Below, piece by piece: positions 37,838-49,042 of a stretch of DNA of 64,000 bases (positions within the stretch are counted from its first letter, which is position 1; every line of letters starts with the position of its first letter). The DNA comes from Methanobacterium petrolearium (lineage in GTDB: Archaea > Methanobacteriota > Methanobacteria > Methanobacteriales > Methanobacteriaceae). The position numbers and the translations under genes are program-made. The stretch spans positions 124,001-188,000 of the forward strand of contig NZ_JAGGKL010000004.1 in the NCBI RefSeq assembly GCF_017873625.1, in the 5' to 3' direction. Under the pieces are notes generated by a model that was not told where the DNA came from, made no database searches, and worked only from the letters and a program-made list of their open reading frames with translations.

Positions 37838-38375
37838 TTGTGGTAAATATGCAGGAATAATCCAAAATGGTACGGAAAGATAATAATAAAACCAATGTTC
37901 TTCTTGAATTCCTGTCGTACTAAAAACAGGGAAAAATGTAGGGGATAAGTCAATAAAATGGTACAAAAAGATAAAATGAAAGTAGGTTTGATAGGCTTCA
38001 ATTTCATTAAAGTTTCACAGATCCCCCGCATGACTAAATAATTAAAATTATTTTCCAAAAATGAAACTTTCCCTTTAGGTGAAGGTCAGGAGAAATGAGG
38101 AAACTTTGAATTACTCTTTTTTTACTTTAATAAATTATTCAAATTGTAGAAGATAATCTATACTTATCAAATAATACTTGAACGTTAGCGTACATTGAAG
38201 TGCACGTTCAATGAGTACTTCCAGGTACTGATTCTTATTTTATTCCCCTTTATCCCATGTTTTAAACGTTACTACTATTCATATCTATTTTGTTCTAATG
38301 ATTATTCTAAATAAATTGATTAAGGAGAGTGATGGATAGAAGTAATAACTAACTTATCATCCCAGAGGCAATGTC
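37838..38375. other. 538-bp region holding the left repeat of the MFS gene
   Basis: No confident gene. It contains a pair of similar strings (aaatggtac..aaagata) near 37866 and 37957 and the left copy of a 69-bp direct repeat at 38190-38258. Just outside that repeat, the minus strand reads KTWDKGE and a stop, matching the C-terminus (KIWNKGK, stop) of the DUF3800 gene at the other end of the MFS gene. Confidence 0.5.
38190..38258. repeat. Left 69-bp direct repeat flanking the MFS gene
   Basis: Matches 39912-39980 with five mismatches, including an identical 36-base core. It contains a hairpin-forming AGTAC-ttccag-GTACT followed by a T-rich run, and the palindrome GTGCAC between ttgaa and gttcaa. 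Weaker similarity extends about 70 bases further upstream. Confidence 0.85.
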
Positions 38376-39758
38376 ATGGATAAAACGGATATAAAGAAGA
38401 AGATAATTATTGCCGGACTTTTGGCTTCTTTTCTCACCCCATTTGTAAGGGCATCTGTAAATGTGGCCTTACCCACAATGGCTGTTGACCTTAACCTGTC
38501 AGCCATCTTTTTAACATGGCTACCCACTTTGTATTTACTGGTAACTGCCATACTGTATGTTCCCTTTGGAAGGTTGGGTGATCTCTACGGTAGAAAACGC
38601 ATCTTCCAGTACGGACTGATCATCTTCACAGTAAGCTCCTTTTTATCTGCATTCTCCATATCCGGTGAAATGCTTCTGGCTATCCGAATTTTCCAAAGTA
38701 TAGGACACGCCATGATCTTCGCCAACCTATACGCCATCATAACCTCAGCATTCCCTGAAAATGAAAGAGGCGGAGTACTGGGCTTGATCTCAATAGGTGT
38801 CTTCGGAGGATTAATATTCGGACCAATCATTGGAGGATTACTCACCCAATTAGTAGGATGGAGATTTTTGTTCATCCTGGATTCACTCATCGGTGTGGTG
38901 GCGGCTGTTGTTATCAGCCGGTTCAAATATGAATGGGCAGAAGCAACAAGTGAAAAATTCGATGTTCTGGGGGCCATCATCCTCGGCATATCCTTAACCA
39001 CCATAATCTACAGTTTATCAACTTTCGACCAGAAGTATGGGCTGTTTTTAACCATCGCCGGAATCATAGGGCTTTCATTATTCTACTTAGTGGAAAAAAG
39101 GACAAAATTCCCCCTTATCCCCATGGAATTATTCAACAATAAAACATTCACCTTTGGCAATATCACTGGTTTTATCAATTACGGCATATTTATAACATTC
39201 AGTTTTCTTTTAAACCTGTATTTCCAGTATATTAAAGGATTTGATCCATTTACAACCGGTTTGATAGTTGCATTACCCTCCATATCAATGATCGTGGTAT
39301 CACCTCTTGCTGGAAGATTAGCCGACAGGATTGATTCGGCAACTGTGACCACGGCAGGGATGATTGTAACCACCATTGGACTGGCAATTATGACTGTACT
39401 CAATAAAAATAGTAGTTTACTGCTGGGACTATGTTCCATTATACTTTTCGGATGCGGAATAGGTTTATTCTATTCCCCCAATACCAAAACTGTGGTTAGT
39501 TCTGTGGAAAAGAAATATTATGGAGTGGCCACAGCCACCCTGAGTAACATGAGATCCATGGGACAGATCTTTGGAATGGGAATCGCCATGCTAATGATCT
39601 CCATATTCCTGGGCAAAGTAGAAATCTCACCTGCCAACTACATTGAATTGGGTCAAAGCATAAGGGCCACTCTAATAATCCTATCATTACTATGCGCTGT
39701 TGGGATCTTTACCTCATTGATCAAAGAAAATAATCAATCTAAAAATGGAAACGCTTAA
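38376..39758 (+). CDS. MFS multidrug exporter, DHA2 (14-helix) family
   Basis: 460 aa, about fourteen hydrophobic helices. Signature motifs: VNVALPTMAVDLNLS in helix 1, FGRLGDLYGRKRIF (motif A), RIFQSIGHAMIFANLYAIITSAFPENERG, and motif C-like GVFGGLIFGPIIGGLL. Drug:H+ antiporters of the EmrB/QacA group match in length. It sits between two direct repeats, and GC content is higher than in the surrounding DNA, suggesting arrival as a cassette. ATG at 38376, weak SD. Confidence 0.9.
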   Translation: MDKTDIKKKIIIAGLLASFLTPFVRASVNVALPTMAVDLNLSAIFLTWLPTLYLLVTAILYVPFGRLGDLYGRKRIFQYGLIIFTVSSFLSAFSISGEMLLAIRIFQSIGHAMIFANLYAIITSAFPENERGGVLGLISIGVFGGLIFGPIIGGLLTQLVGWRFLFILDSLIGVVAAVVISRFKYEWAEATSEKFDVLGAIILGISLTTIIYSLSTFDQKYGLFLTIAGIIGLSLFYLVEKRTKFPLIPMELFNNKTFTFGNITGFINYGIFITFSFLLNLYFQYIKGFDPFTTGLIVALPSISMIVVSPLAGRLADRIDSATVTTAGMIVTTIGLAIMTVLNKNSSLLLGLCSIILFGCGIGLFYSPNTKTVVSSVEKKYYGVATATLSNMRSMGQIFGMGIAMLMISIFLGKVEISPANYIELGQSIRATLIILSLLCAVGIFTSLIKENNQSKNGNA

Positions 39759-39911
39759 TCCCTTTTTACTGCTAACGTTATAATAAAAACTGTTAAGCAA
39801 AATGTATTCAATGATTAAAAAAAACATTGAGTCGCTCTTTCTTACTTTTAGTAAATTATTTATATTGTAGAAATATGATCTATATTTAGCAGGTAAAACC
39901 TGGGAGTCAGT

Positions 39912-39980
39912 GTACCTTGAGGTGCACGTCCAATGAGTACTTCCAGGTACTGATTCTTATTTTATTTCCCTTTATTCCAT
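39912..39980. repeat. Right 69-bp direct repeat flanking the MFS gene
   Basis: Second copy of the repeat at 38190-38258. Its right end overlaps the last codons of the minus-strand DUF3800 gene (stop at 39962-39964). Confidence 0.85.
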
Positions 39981-40581
39981 ATTTTTGACATTTTACACTT
40001 TATATTTAATAGATCAGCATATAACTCATTTTTGTGCTCAAATTTCTGAAAATAAGACCATGCTATTATATCTGCAAACTGTAACCCTGACCAGGCATGG
40101 GAATAACTATGGTATATTTGTATATTCCTAATTTCAGAATTGCGAATTAATTGATCCCCAAAATAATTGTCAAAATCATCCCGAAGCATCTGTTTTCCTT
40201 TTGATTTATCGATTCTGACTTCCACATTGCCTTTTGTTTCTATTAAATTGGCAAGATATCCTGCAACATAATTATAGAGTTTATGTTTATCGTTGATAAG
40301 AAATTCACTGTTGAGAAAACTTTTATTCATAACCGTGCAGAATACTTGAGAACCTTCCAGTTTATTAAGCTCTTTTAACATGTGTGTCCTAACTTCAAAG
40401 AAGATTTGTTTGCTTTAACTTCATTAGCCTTGGATAACTCTTTTTTAAACTTATTCCGCCTCATATTCTTGATTATTTTGTCCAATGGCCGGAAATCATC
40501 AACTAGTAAAGCAACAATCAATAAATATTTTGAACCACGTAACCCAAGATCCCCACTCTCATCAATATACAGATAGTTCAA
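39962..40581 (-). pseudogene. DUF3800 protein gene with a single-base frameshift
   Basis: Two overlapping minus-strand frames make one DUF3800 protein: the first 68 codons carry the hallmark YIDESGDLGLRGSKY, the second carries MLKELNKLEG... and the C-terminal hallmark WSGLQFADIIAWSYFQKF. Adding one A/T pair to the three-base run at 40397-40399 restores a continuous frame reading NKSSFEVRTHMLKEL. DUF3800 proteins are RNase H-like-fold proteins often linked to mobile or defence regions. A sequencing error cannot be excluded. Full length would be about 205 aa. Confidence 0.8.
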
Positions 40582-40752
40582 AACTCAACCTCCATTAATA
40601 ATAACATACTATTTAGTTAATAATAGTTTACTAAAAATATTAGATTAAAAAAGTGAAGGAAAAAATTCAAATCCCAAATATGACACATTTATTACAATTT
40701 ATAACTCAATACTAAGTAATATTCAAAATATTTAATTTTAAGGATGATATGT

Positions 40753-40917
40753 GTGCCAAAAACTAAATTTAGAGTTAATGGATATGATTATAAACTCTCT
40801 AAGATTCTAGAATTTGACAATCTAAGCCATTCAACAAAGAACATTTTAACTATTGTCGTTTTGATTGCTGGTGTAATTGTGGGATTATTTGTCGGCATTT
40901 ACATCTATAAAATTTAA
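40753..40917 (+). CDS. 54-aa single-pass membrane protein (GTG start)
   Basis: GTG-started frame reading MPKTKFRVNGYDYKLSKI..., a charged 30-residue N-terminus, then one strong membrane helix (about 31-51, ILTIVVLIAGVIVGLFVGIY) rich in small residues, ending YIYKI. GGATGAT lies four bases upstream. An ATG four bases upstream is in another frame and stops at once. No family recognised. It lies between the frameshifted DUF3800 gene and the transporter gene. Confidence 0.55.
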   Translation: MPKTKFRVNGYDYKLSKILEFDNLSHSTKNILTIVVLIAGVIVGLFVGIYIYKI

Positions 40918-40961
40918 CTAAAAGGGAAAATATTTCTTATCCTTTAAATCTTGACTTCTAT

Positions 40962-42322
<1,361 letters not shown>

Positions 42323-42433
42323 GAAATTACAGTAGGGGCTGATTTTGCCAAGTATAACTCAGATAAATGTTTCAAATCGTTCTTTTTACTACTTGTAAAT
42401 TGATTTTTCAACATTTCTATCTCTTTTTATCAG

Positions 42434-42871
42434 TTAAAGTGCTGGTACGTCCTCTTTAACTCGTTCCATTACTATCATTTCAGTCAAATCTTCAACACCA
42501 TCAATTGAACGGATTTTTGAATTTATCAATTGATTCAAGTCCTCAATGCTTTTGACCCAGACTTTAATTAGAATATCATACTCTCCAGATACACTGTAAA
42601 CTTCTGAAACTTCTTTAAGCCTTGAAAGTTCTTCTTTTACTAATTCGTGCCGTTCAGACTCGGTCTGGATAATGATTATGGAAGTTATTTCCAGACCAAT
42701 TTTCTGCCAGTCTGGTATCAGAGTGTAACGTTTTATCACGTCTTTTTCCAATTTTTTAAGTCTGTTTGATATGGTTGCATCGGGGATGTCAATCTCTTTT
42801 GACATTTGAGATATGGTAATCCTCGAATTTTTAATCAGAGAACGGATTATAGCTAAATCTACATCATCCAT
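42434..42871 (-). CDS. Lrp/AsnC-family transcriptional regulator
   Basis: 145 aa. N-terminal helix-turn-helix (DVDLAIIRSLIKNSRITISQ ... IPDATISNRLKKLEKDVI) and a C-terminal RAM domain (EVYSVSGEYDILIKVWVKSIEDL) that binds effectors and forms octamers. It lies upstream of the cation transporter gene on the same strand and may control it and the PhoU/TrkA-C gene. ATG at 42871. Confidence 0.9.
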   Translation of the reverse strand: MDDVDLAIIRSLIKNSRITISQMSKEIDIPDATISNRLKKLEKDVIKRYTLIPDWQKIGLEITSIIIIQTESERHELVKEELSRLKEVSEVYSVSGEYDILIKVWVKSIEDLNQLINSKIRSIDGVEDLTEMIVMERVKEDVPAL

Positions 42872-43025
42872 TTTTCCAACACCTTATCATAATACAGAAT
42901 AAGAATATATCCACATGTACTTATAAAGGTTTGGGAAAATTACCAAAAATAATCAAAAAAATGAGTATTTTTCTAAATTTGCATCATGAATTTAGAAATT
43001 TCTTAAATTTGTGGGGAAAAGATAT

Positions 43026-44064
<1,039 letters not shown>

Positions 44065-44220
44065 ATGGCTAAAACAATTGCAGCAACACCAACCTTATCA
44101 GGAAAAGCTGCGGATCGTTTCGTTCGAAACTTGGATAAACCAGTTACACTCGAGAAAAAGAAATTCTTGGAAGAATCCCGAAAAGTTTATAGGACCATTA
44201 AAGCTAATAGCGAACGCTAG
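44065..44220 (+). CDS. 51-aa antitoxin-like protein
   Basis: MAKTIAATPTLSGKAADRFV... ends in a basic helix (KKKFLEESRKVYRTIKANSER). The pattern (TPTLSGKAADRF, a Pro, then a charged helix) resembles small archaeal proteins that sit next to toxin genes, as I recall them. SD AGGTAGTGA. Its TAG shares the palindrome CTAG (44217-44220) with the TAG of the minus-strand GNAT gene, so the two meet tail to tail with a four-base overlap. The antitoxin role is inferred. Confidence 0.6.
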   Translation: MAKTIAATPTLSGKAADRFVRNLDKPVTLEKKKFLEESRKVYRTIKANSER

Positions 44221-44747
44221 GAAGTCCAATCTTCTAGATCTGTGTACATGGCCACATGCCGATCTTCACATTCTGCTAATTCTACAAAATAATTCTTTTC
44301 ATAAAATTTTTCAATCCCTTGATAGGCATCTACTGAAATAAAACGCACACCTACTTTTTCACCTAACTCTAATGCCAGACCAACTGCATACATGATTAAA
44401 ATGCTGCCCACATTTTTTCGTTTATGATCCTCGTGTACAGCTAATCTGCCAATTTTAATGGAAGGGAACGCAGGGTAATTAACTCCTATCCTTTTTTTAT
44501 CATTTTTGTTAATTTTTATACTGTCAGCAGAAACTGTGAAAAATGCTATTATCTCTCCATGATACCTGCAAATATATGTCTGGTTCAACCGATCCTTCCT
44601 TTGAGGTAGTGCATCCTGAAGTATGAATTCATCCAAATCATCATCCCCACAATGAAAGCTTGCTAAATCATGGTTTCGTGATAGCTTTTCGACAGTTAGT
44701 TCCTCAGGAGAAATTTTCTTTTCTGACATGATAGTATTATTAATCAT
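44217..44747 (-). CDS. GNAT acetyltransferase, TacT-like
   Basis: 176 aa. The opening LSRNHDLASFHCGDDDLDEFILQDAL with TYICRYHGEIIAFFTVSADSI is the layout of TacT/AtaT-type toxins that acetylate aminoacyl-tRNA. The core IGRLAVHEDHKRKNVGSIL is the acetyl-CoA loop, with Asn for its first Gly. The C-terminus FYEKNYF fits GNAT motif B. Start uncertain: ATG at 44747, GTG at 44750 or ATG at 44729, none with a strong SD. Convergent with the 51-aa gene rather than downstream of it, which is unusual for a toxin-antitoxin pair. Confidence 0.75.
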   Translation of the reverse strand: MINNTIMSEKKISPEELTVEKLSRNHDLASFHCGDDDLDEFILQDALPQRKDRLNQTYICRYHGEIIAFFTVSADSIKINKNDKKRIGVNYPAFPSIKIGRLAVHEDHKRKNVGSILIMYAVGLALELGEKVGVRFISVDAYQGIEKFYEKNYFVELAECEDRHVAMYTDLEDWTS

Positions 44748-44868
44748 CACATATTTAATACATAAGGAAGCACTCCATATGTAATAAATTCTAAAAATTG
44801 TAGTCTTGAAATTAAAGTTGTTTATTTCGTTCTAAAGGACTCATAACATTTTTTTCCTCTTAATCCTC

Positions 44869-45579
44869 TTATTTTTCCCAAGAAAGATAGGATGCAGATC
44901 GCATCATCTTCTCCCGCACATCAGGAATGAAACCTTCCAGAAACTCCAGCATCTTTCTGGAAATAGCATCATTATATTCAAAACAACATTCCAATCCTTC
45001 AAGCTTGATCCATGATTCAATCCACGCTGTTGGAACATTTATCAATGGATAGATCAGTTTCATCTCATCTTTGGTAGTTTGAGAACTTAAAAGCTCCAAT
45101 TTTTCTCCATCAAGCATGAGTTCTAATATGTGTTCTACTTCCCCATCCAGGGTGAGTGGTAGTGCTACACTATCTGGACATATCTGTTCTCCATGAAGCT
45201 GCAAAGAACTGATCCAGTCATCCAGGTTGCCTTCCTGTTCCCTAATGATCAGTTCCACCCCATACTTCCTGGTGTAGGGTTCCAGAACCGTGTGCAATGT
45301 TAAGTTAACACAATCTCCAGAATCAAATAATAATATTTTATCATGAGGGCTCAGTGCATCTTTAAGCACACGTGAGGCACGGGTGCAGATTTTCTGGAAG
45401 ATCTTGGAACGTCGAACCCTAAAATTAGGATATTCCCTTAAAAACAGTTCTTCCTTTTTGCGTGAAAACCTGGATAACTTCAAATTATTAATATAAACCC
45501 TTTCATCAACTATGCTAACAAACCTGGTTTCCACACCATTTTGCTGGAGGAATTTGACCACATCGCGCTTAACTGTCAT
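44869..45579 (-). CDS. Degenerate PP-loop ATPase-like protein
   Basis: 236 aa. Residues about 77-95 (HDKILLFDSGDCVNLTLHTV) sit where PP-loop enzymes have SGGxDS, but the motif is eroded. The C-terminal YPLINVPTAWIESWIKLEGL ... LEFLEGFIPDVREKM resembles the tail of TtuA/TilS-like tRNA thiolation or lysidine enzymes (P-L-x-x-V-P). No zinc Cys pairs are seen. A non-catalytic PP-loop relative conserved in this group is my best guess. ATG at 45579. Confidence 0.45.
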   Translation of the reverse strand: MTVKRDVVKFLQQNGVETRFVSIVDERVYINNLKLSRFSRKKEELFLREYPNFRVRRSKIFQKICTRASRVLKDALSPHDKILLFDSGDCVNLTLHTVLEPYTRKYGVELIIREQEGNLDDWISSLQLHGEQICPDSVALPLTLDGEVEHILELMLDGEKLELLSSQTTKDEMKLIYPLINVPTAWIESWIKLEGLECCFEYNDAISRKMLEFLEGFIPDVREKMMRSASYLSWEK

Positions 45580-45752
45580 GGTAATCTCAATGAAATTTTA
45601 ATCTTATTATCGTGTGCAACTGTGTATATGATTTATTTGTTAGTAAGTGAATTAGATTTTGTTAGTAAGTGGATTAGATAATTTTTTTTTATTAGGTGGA
45701 TTAAATAAATTTATAGAAAGATGAGTTATGCTAAAACCGATGAGGGGTTAAT

Positions 45753-46685
45753 ATGTTTAAGATCTTTGGCAGTAAAAAGAGTGGGAAAGAGGATAGGGAA
45801 TTTCTGGAAATGGAAGTTACCGAACCTGTGGATTGTCTGGGGGATTTCACCTTCAACTTCCACTGGCAGCACAAGGGGGAGAAGTTAGACCCATCCTGGA
45901 AAATCCCTGGGAACGATTTAACCTTTGGTGATGTGGTAGAACACCTTAAGAATAATGGAAACATCCGTATCAATGGTGATGCCGGGCACCGTCTTGCATC
46001 CAGTATGGGTGTGGATCTCCAGTACTTCCAAGGAACTGGAAAGGACATTCCTGTGGGAGATATCTATGTAGAGGGAAATGTGGACACCCGTATGGGAATC
46101 AGCATTACCAGGGGAAACATCTATGTTAAAGGAGAAGTTAAAGAGCCCATGGGTAACCTGGTGGAGGTTAAATCCAACCAAAAAGGTTACCGGCAATTCA
46201 GGAGCATAACTGATATCATCAGCAATGGATTGGGCAAGGATAAACTGTTAGGCTGCCAGTTATCCGGGAAAAAATTATTAATTGATGATGGCACAGTGAA
46301 GGATACTGTGGGGGCCCGTTTGGATGTGGATGCCCAGATCATTAAAAAAGGTGATGTTGATCTTTCCACCGGGATACTCATGAGAAAGGGTACAGTCAGG
46401 ATAAATGGAAATACTGGGAAAAACACCGGCGCACTCTTAAACGGAGGCACACTCATCATTGATGGTGAGACGGATGATTTCACAGCTATTGACATGATCA
46501 AAGGAACAATCATCATAAATGGAAATGCTGGGAAGTTTTTAGCAGCTAACAAAAAATCAGGAATTATCCTGGCCAAAAAAGGAAGCCCCATACCTCCTGC
46601 AGAAGAAAAAAAACTGCAGAGTGATGACCAAAAACTTTTAATAGCCCATGGATTCAATCCTAAGGGATTTAAAAAGTTTGAATAA
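45753..46685 (+). CDS. GXGXG beta-helix protein, FwdC/GltB-C-terminal-like
   Basis: 310 aa. The second half (about 85-275) is a repetitive right-handed beta-helix with units such as GDIYVEGNVDTRMG, GNIYVKGEVKEPMG, GTVRINGNTGKNTGALLNGGTLIIDGE and GTIIINGNAGKFLAA, as in formylmethanofuran dehydrogenase subunit C and glutamate synthase alpha C-terminus. No other Fwd/Fmd gene is nearby, so it is a stand-alone paralogue of unknown role. ATG after gaggggttaat. Confidence 0.7.
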   Translation: MFKIFGSKKSGKEDREFLEMEVTEPVDCLGDFTFNFHWQHKGEKLDPSWKIPGNDLTFGDVVEHLKNNGNIRINGDAGHRLASSMGVDLQYFQGTGKDIPVGDIYVEGNVDTRMGISITRGNIYVKGEVKEPMGNLVEVKSNQKGYRQFRSITDIISNGLGKDKLLGCQLSGKKLLIDDGTVKDTVGARLDVDAQIIKKGDVDLSTGILMRKGTVRINGNTGKNTGALLNGGTLIIDGETDDFTAIDMIKGTIIINGNAGKFLAANKKSGIILAKKGSPIPPAEEKKLQSDDQKLLIAHGFNPKGFKKFE

Positions 46686-46738
46686 CTAAGTAAATAAAAA
46701 AAAGGAGGAAATAAAAAAATATTGTCTGGAAGGTTTTT

Positions 46739-47614
46739 TTAAGCCTCCCATTGCAGATTATACTTTTCAAACTGTTTTTCCAGAATTATTACCAGGATAA
46801 ATCCAATCGCAGCTGCCACTATCACCGGGATAACTGAATCCATAGAGGTTGTGATCTTCTGGTAGGGTAATCTCAGGGTGCCCACCATCAATCCCACCAG
46901 GAAAGCCATGGTTATTGATTTATGGTGTTCCAGGAGGTAGTTCAGGATCCGGGAGAAGGATAAAATACCTATCACCGCCCCCAGTCCAAAGGTTATTATG
47001 TCCACGAATTTAAGCTGATTTAAGGCAGCCAGCATGTATTCGTACTGGTTTAAAAGAAGCAGGATGAATGCTCCTGAGATTCCTGGTAGTATCATGGCAC
47101 AGATAGCCACCATACCTGATATGAATATGACTGGCAGGGTATGATTGGCCTGTACCGGGTTTAATCCCACGAAGAGTACAGCGAAAACGAAGCCTACTAC
47201 TAAAAACAGGATATTTTTAAGGTTAAGTTCATCTATGTGTTTGTAAACGAAACCAGCTGATGCCAGGATCAATCCAAAAAAGAATGCATAGGTTGTGGCC
47301 GTGTACACGGTGAGCATGACCGTCATGACCTTGGACATGGTTAGAACAGCCAGACCAATCCCTAAAAGTAGGGGTATGAAAAGGTTGAAATCCCATTTCA
47401 GGAGTTCTTCCTTGGATTTTCGAAAATCCCCTTTTAAGGCGACCAGAAGGAAGTTGGCATTTATCTGGCTGATGGCATGAACCAGTCTCTGGTAAATGCC
47501 GGTGATAAGGGCCATGGTACCCCCGGAAACTCCAGGGATCACATCAGCACTGCCCATTAGTAATCCACGTAAGAATATTAAAAATGTATCCCTGTATATC
47601 TCGATTTTTCTCAT
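46739..47614 (-). CDS. DUF368 (PopT-like) polyprenyl-phosphate transporter
   Basis: 291 aa, about eight hydrophobic helices. Signature N-terminus LRGLLMGSADVIPGVSGGTMALITG, repeated by AICAMILPGISGAFILLLLNQYEYM in the second half. Bacterial DUF368 proteins (PopT) return undecaprenyl phosphate across the membrane; the archaeal member may recycle the polyprenyl phosphate used for pseudomurein or glycoprotein synthesis (inference). ATG at 47614 after AGGGAGATAACTC. Confidence 0.85.
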   Translation of the reverse strand: MRKIEIYRDTFLIFLRGLLMGSADVIPGVSGGTMALITGIYQRLVHAISQINANFLLVALKGDFRKSKEELLKWDFNLFIPLLLGIGLAVLTMSKVMTVMLTVYTATTYAFFFGLILASAGFVYKHIDELNLKNILFLVVGFVFAVLFVGLNPVQANHTLPVIFISGMVAICAMILPGISGAFILLLLNQYEYMLAALNQLKFVDIITFGLGAVIGILSFSRILNYLLEHHKSITMAFLVGLMVGTLRLPYQKITTSMDSVIPVIVAAAIGFILVIILEKQFEKYNLQWEA

Positions 47615-47824
47615 GAGTTATCTCCCTTAATTATAATACTTGGATTTCAATGAGTAATGGTTAATCTTAGGATTCTATTCTAATAATTATTCACAATACT
47701 AATTCCTTGTTAATTTAATTAAATCATTAATAGATTCCATGTTATAAATAAAGTAGGAGGTTTCTTTTTCCATTCAGTACCAATAAATTTTCAAACAAAA
47801 CAGTCACACACCTCACTCATTAAA

Positions 47825-48013
47825 TTACTGAAATATTTCTTCAGAATGACCATTGGAAGCTTTGGATACTATTTCCCATTGAACTGAACCACTTTGTAGG
47901 ATACTGTATTTTTTTGGGAGTGTTTGATAACCATGTGGAACATGACACTGGTTAAAGCCCTGGAAAACTTCTTTGATTTCTGGTCTGGTGCTTTGATAAT
48001 GCCTGAAAAAGAG
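47825..48013 (-). pseudogene. C-terminal gene remnant of about 62 codons
   Basis: The minus strand holds an open stretch LFFRHYQSTRPEIKEVFQ..., then CHVPHGYQTLPKKYSIL and VQWEIVSKASNGHSEEIFQ followed by TAA. It has protein-like composition but no in-frame start codon, and begins right after a stop, so it looks like the 3' end of a lost gene. Family not recognised. The rest of 47615-48085 is AT-rich and holds the htpX promoter (TATA-like ttatatact near 48018). Confidence 0.35.
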
Positions 48014-48085
48014 TTACATTTATATACTTTGTTCACTACTATTAAACGCTATTAAAGAAAAAATATAAAAGAGGTTAAAGTAGAA

Positions 48086-49042
48086 ATGAGAAGATTTTTA
48101 CTAACATTAAGGCTTTGGTTAGCTACTATACTGCTATTTGGTATTTTATATGCCATAATTACCGTGATTTGCACATTACTGGGCTTCGGAACACCAATAA
48201 TATTCGCAATCATGGCAGTTGGAGTGGTGCTGCTCCAGTATCTGGCAGGGCCCAAAATGGTGGAGATGACCATGCGGGTACATTATGTGTCTCCCCATGA
48301 AGCACCTAACCTGCATGCCATGGTGGAAGAACTGGCCATGAACGCCGGTATTCCCAAACCTAAAGTCGGAATTTCAGAAACTAGCATTCCCAATGCATTT
48401 GCATTTGGCCGAACCAAAAAAGACGGAAGAGTATGCGTAACCCGCGGTATTCTGAAATTGCTGGATGAAGAAGAGTTGAAAGCTGTTCTGGGACATGAAC
48501 TCAGCCATATACGTCACAGGGACATGGCAGTAATGACCCTTATCAGTGTGGTGCCCCTTATCTGTTACTGGATATTCATAAGCACCCTATTCAGTGGAGA
48601 TAGGGACGGTGACGCCGGACTCATTGGTATCGCTGCCCTGGTAGGATACCTCCTGGGCCAGTTACTGGTATTATTCGTAAGCCGAATACGTGAATACTAC
48701 GCAGACCAGGGAAGTGTGGAGATCGGGGGTAAACCACATAAACTGGCCAGCGCCCTTTACAAACTGGTTTATGGATCTGCTAATCTGAACAAAAGAGAGG
48801 TTAAATCCGTGGAGGGAGTTAAAGCCTTCTTTGTCAATGATATCTCCGATGCCTCAAATGAGATAAACGATCTCAGACAGGTGGATCTGGACATGGATGG
48901 AGTTATCAGTGAAGCAGAACTAGCCCAACTCCGTGACATGGACACCCATATTGGCACTGGCAGTAAAATCATGGAATTACTATCCACCCATCCCAACATG
49001 GTTAAAAGGATTAAAAGATTGGCTGAGTTAAGTGATACTTAA
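48086..49042 (+). CDS. htpX: HtpX-like M48 zinc protease with an EF-hand loop
   Basis: 318 aa. Two N-terminal membrane segments (about 8-30, 34-52), the zinc motif VLGHELSHIRHRD, two further membrane segments (about 150-168, 178-198) and the third-ligand region REYYADQGSVEIGG. Near the C-terminus, residues 267-278 read DLDMDGVISEAE, an exact EF-hand calcium loop (Asp at 1, 3, 5; Gly 6; Ile 8; Glu 12), followed by the usual HtpX end STHPNMVKRIKRL. HtpX degrades misfolded membrane proteins. The EF-hand suggests calcium control (inference). Confidence 0.9.
   Translation: MRRFLLTLRLWLATILLFGILYAIITVICTLLGFGTPIIFAIMAVGVVLLQYLAGPKMVEMTMRVHYVSPHEAPNLHAMVEELAMNAGIPKPKVGISETSIPNAFAFGRTKKDGRVCVTRGILKLLDEEELKAVLGHELSHIRHRDMAVMTLISVVPLICYWIFISTLFSGDRDGDAGLIGIAALVGYLLGQLLVLFVSRIREYYADQGSVEIGGKPHKLASALYKLVYGSANLNKREVKSVEGVKAFFVNDISDASNEINDLRQVDLDMDGVISEAELAQLRDMDTHIGTGSKIMELLSTHPNMVKRIKRLAELSDT

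Noticed and set aside
37775..38058. Two minus-strand frames of 63 and 74 codons, rich in aromatic residues
   Set aside because: AT-driven composition, no SD, no family resemblance; they may be noise or very old remnants.
38190..39980. Insertion sequence or composite transposon
   Set aside because: The flanking repeats are direct, no transposase is encoded between them and no target duplication is evident; called a repeat-flanked cassette instead.
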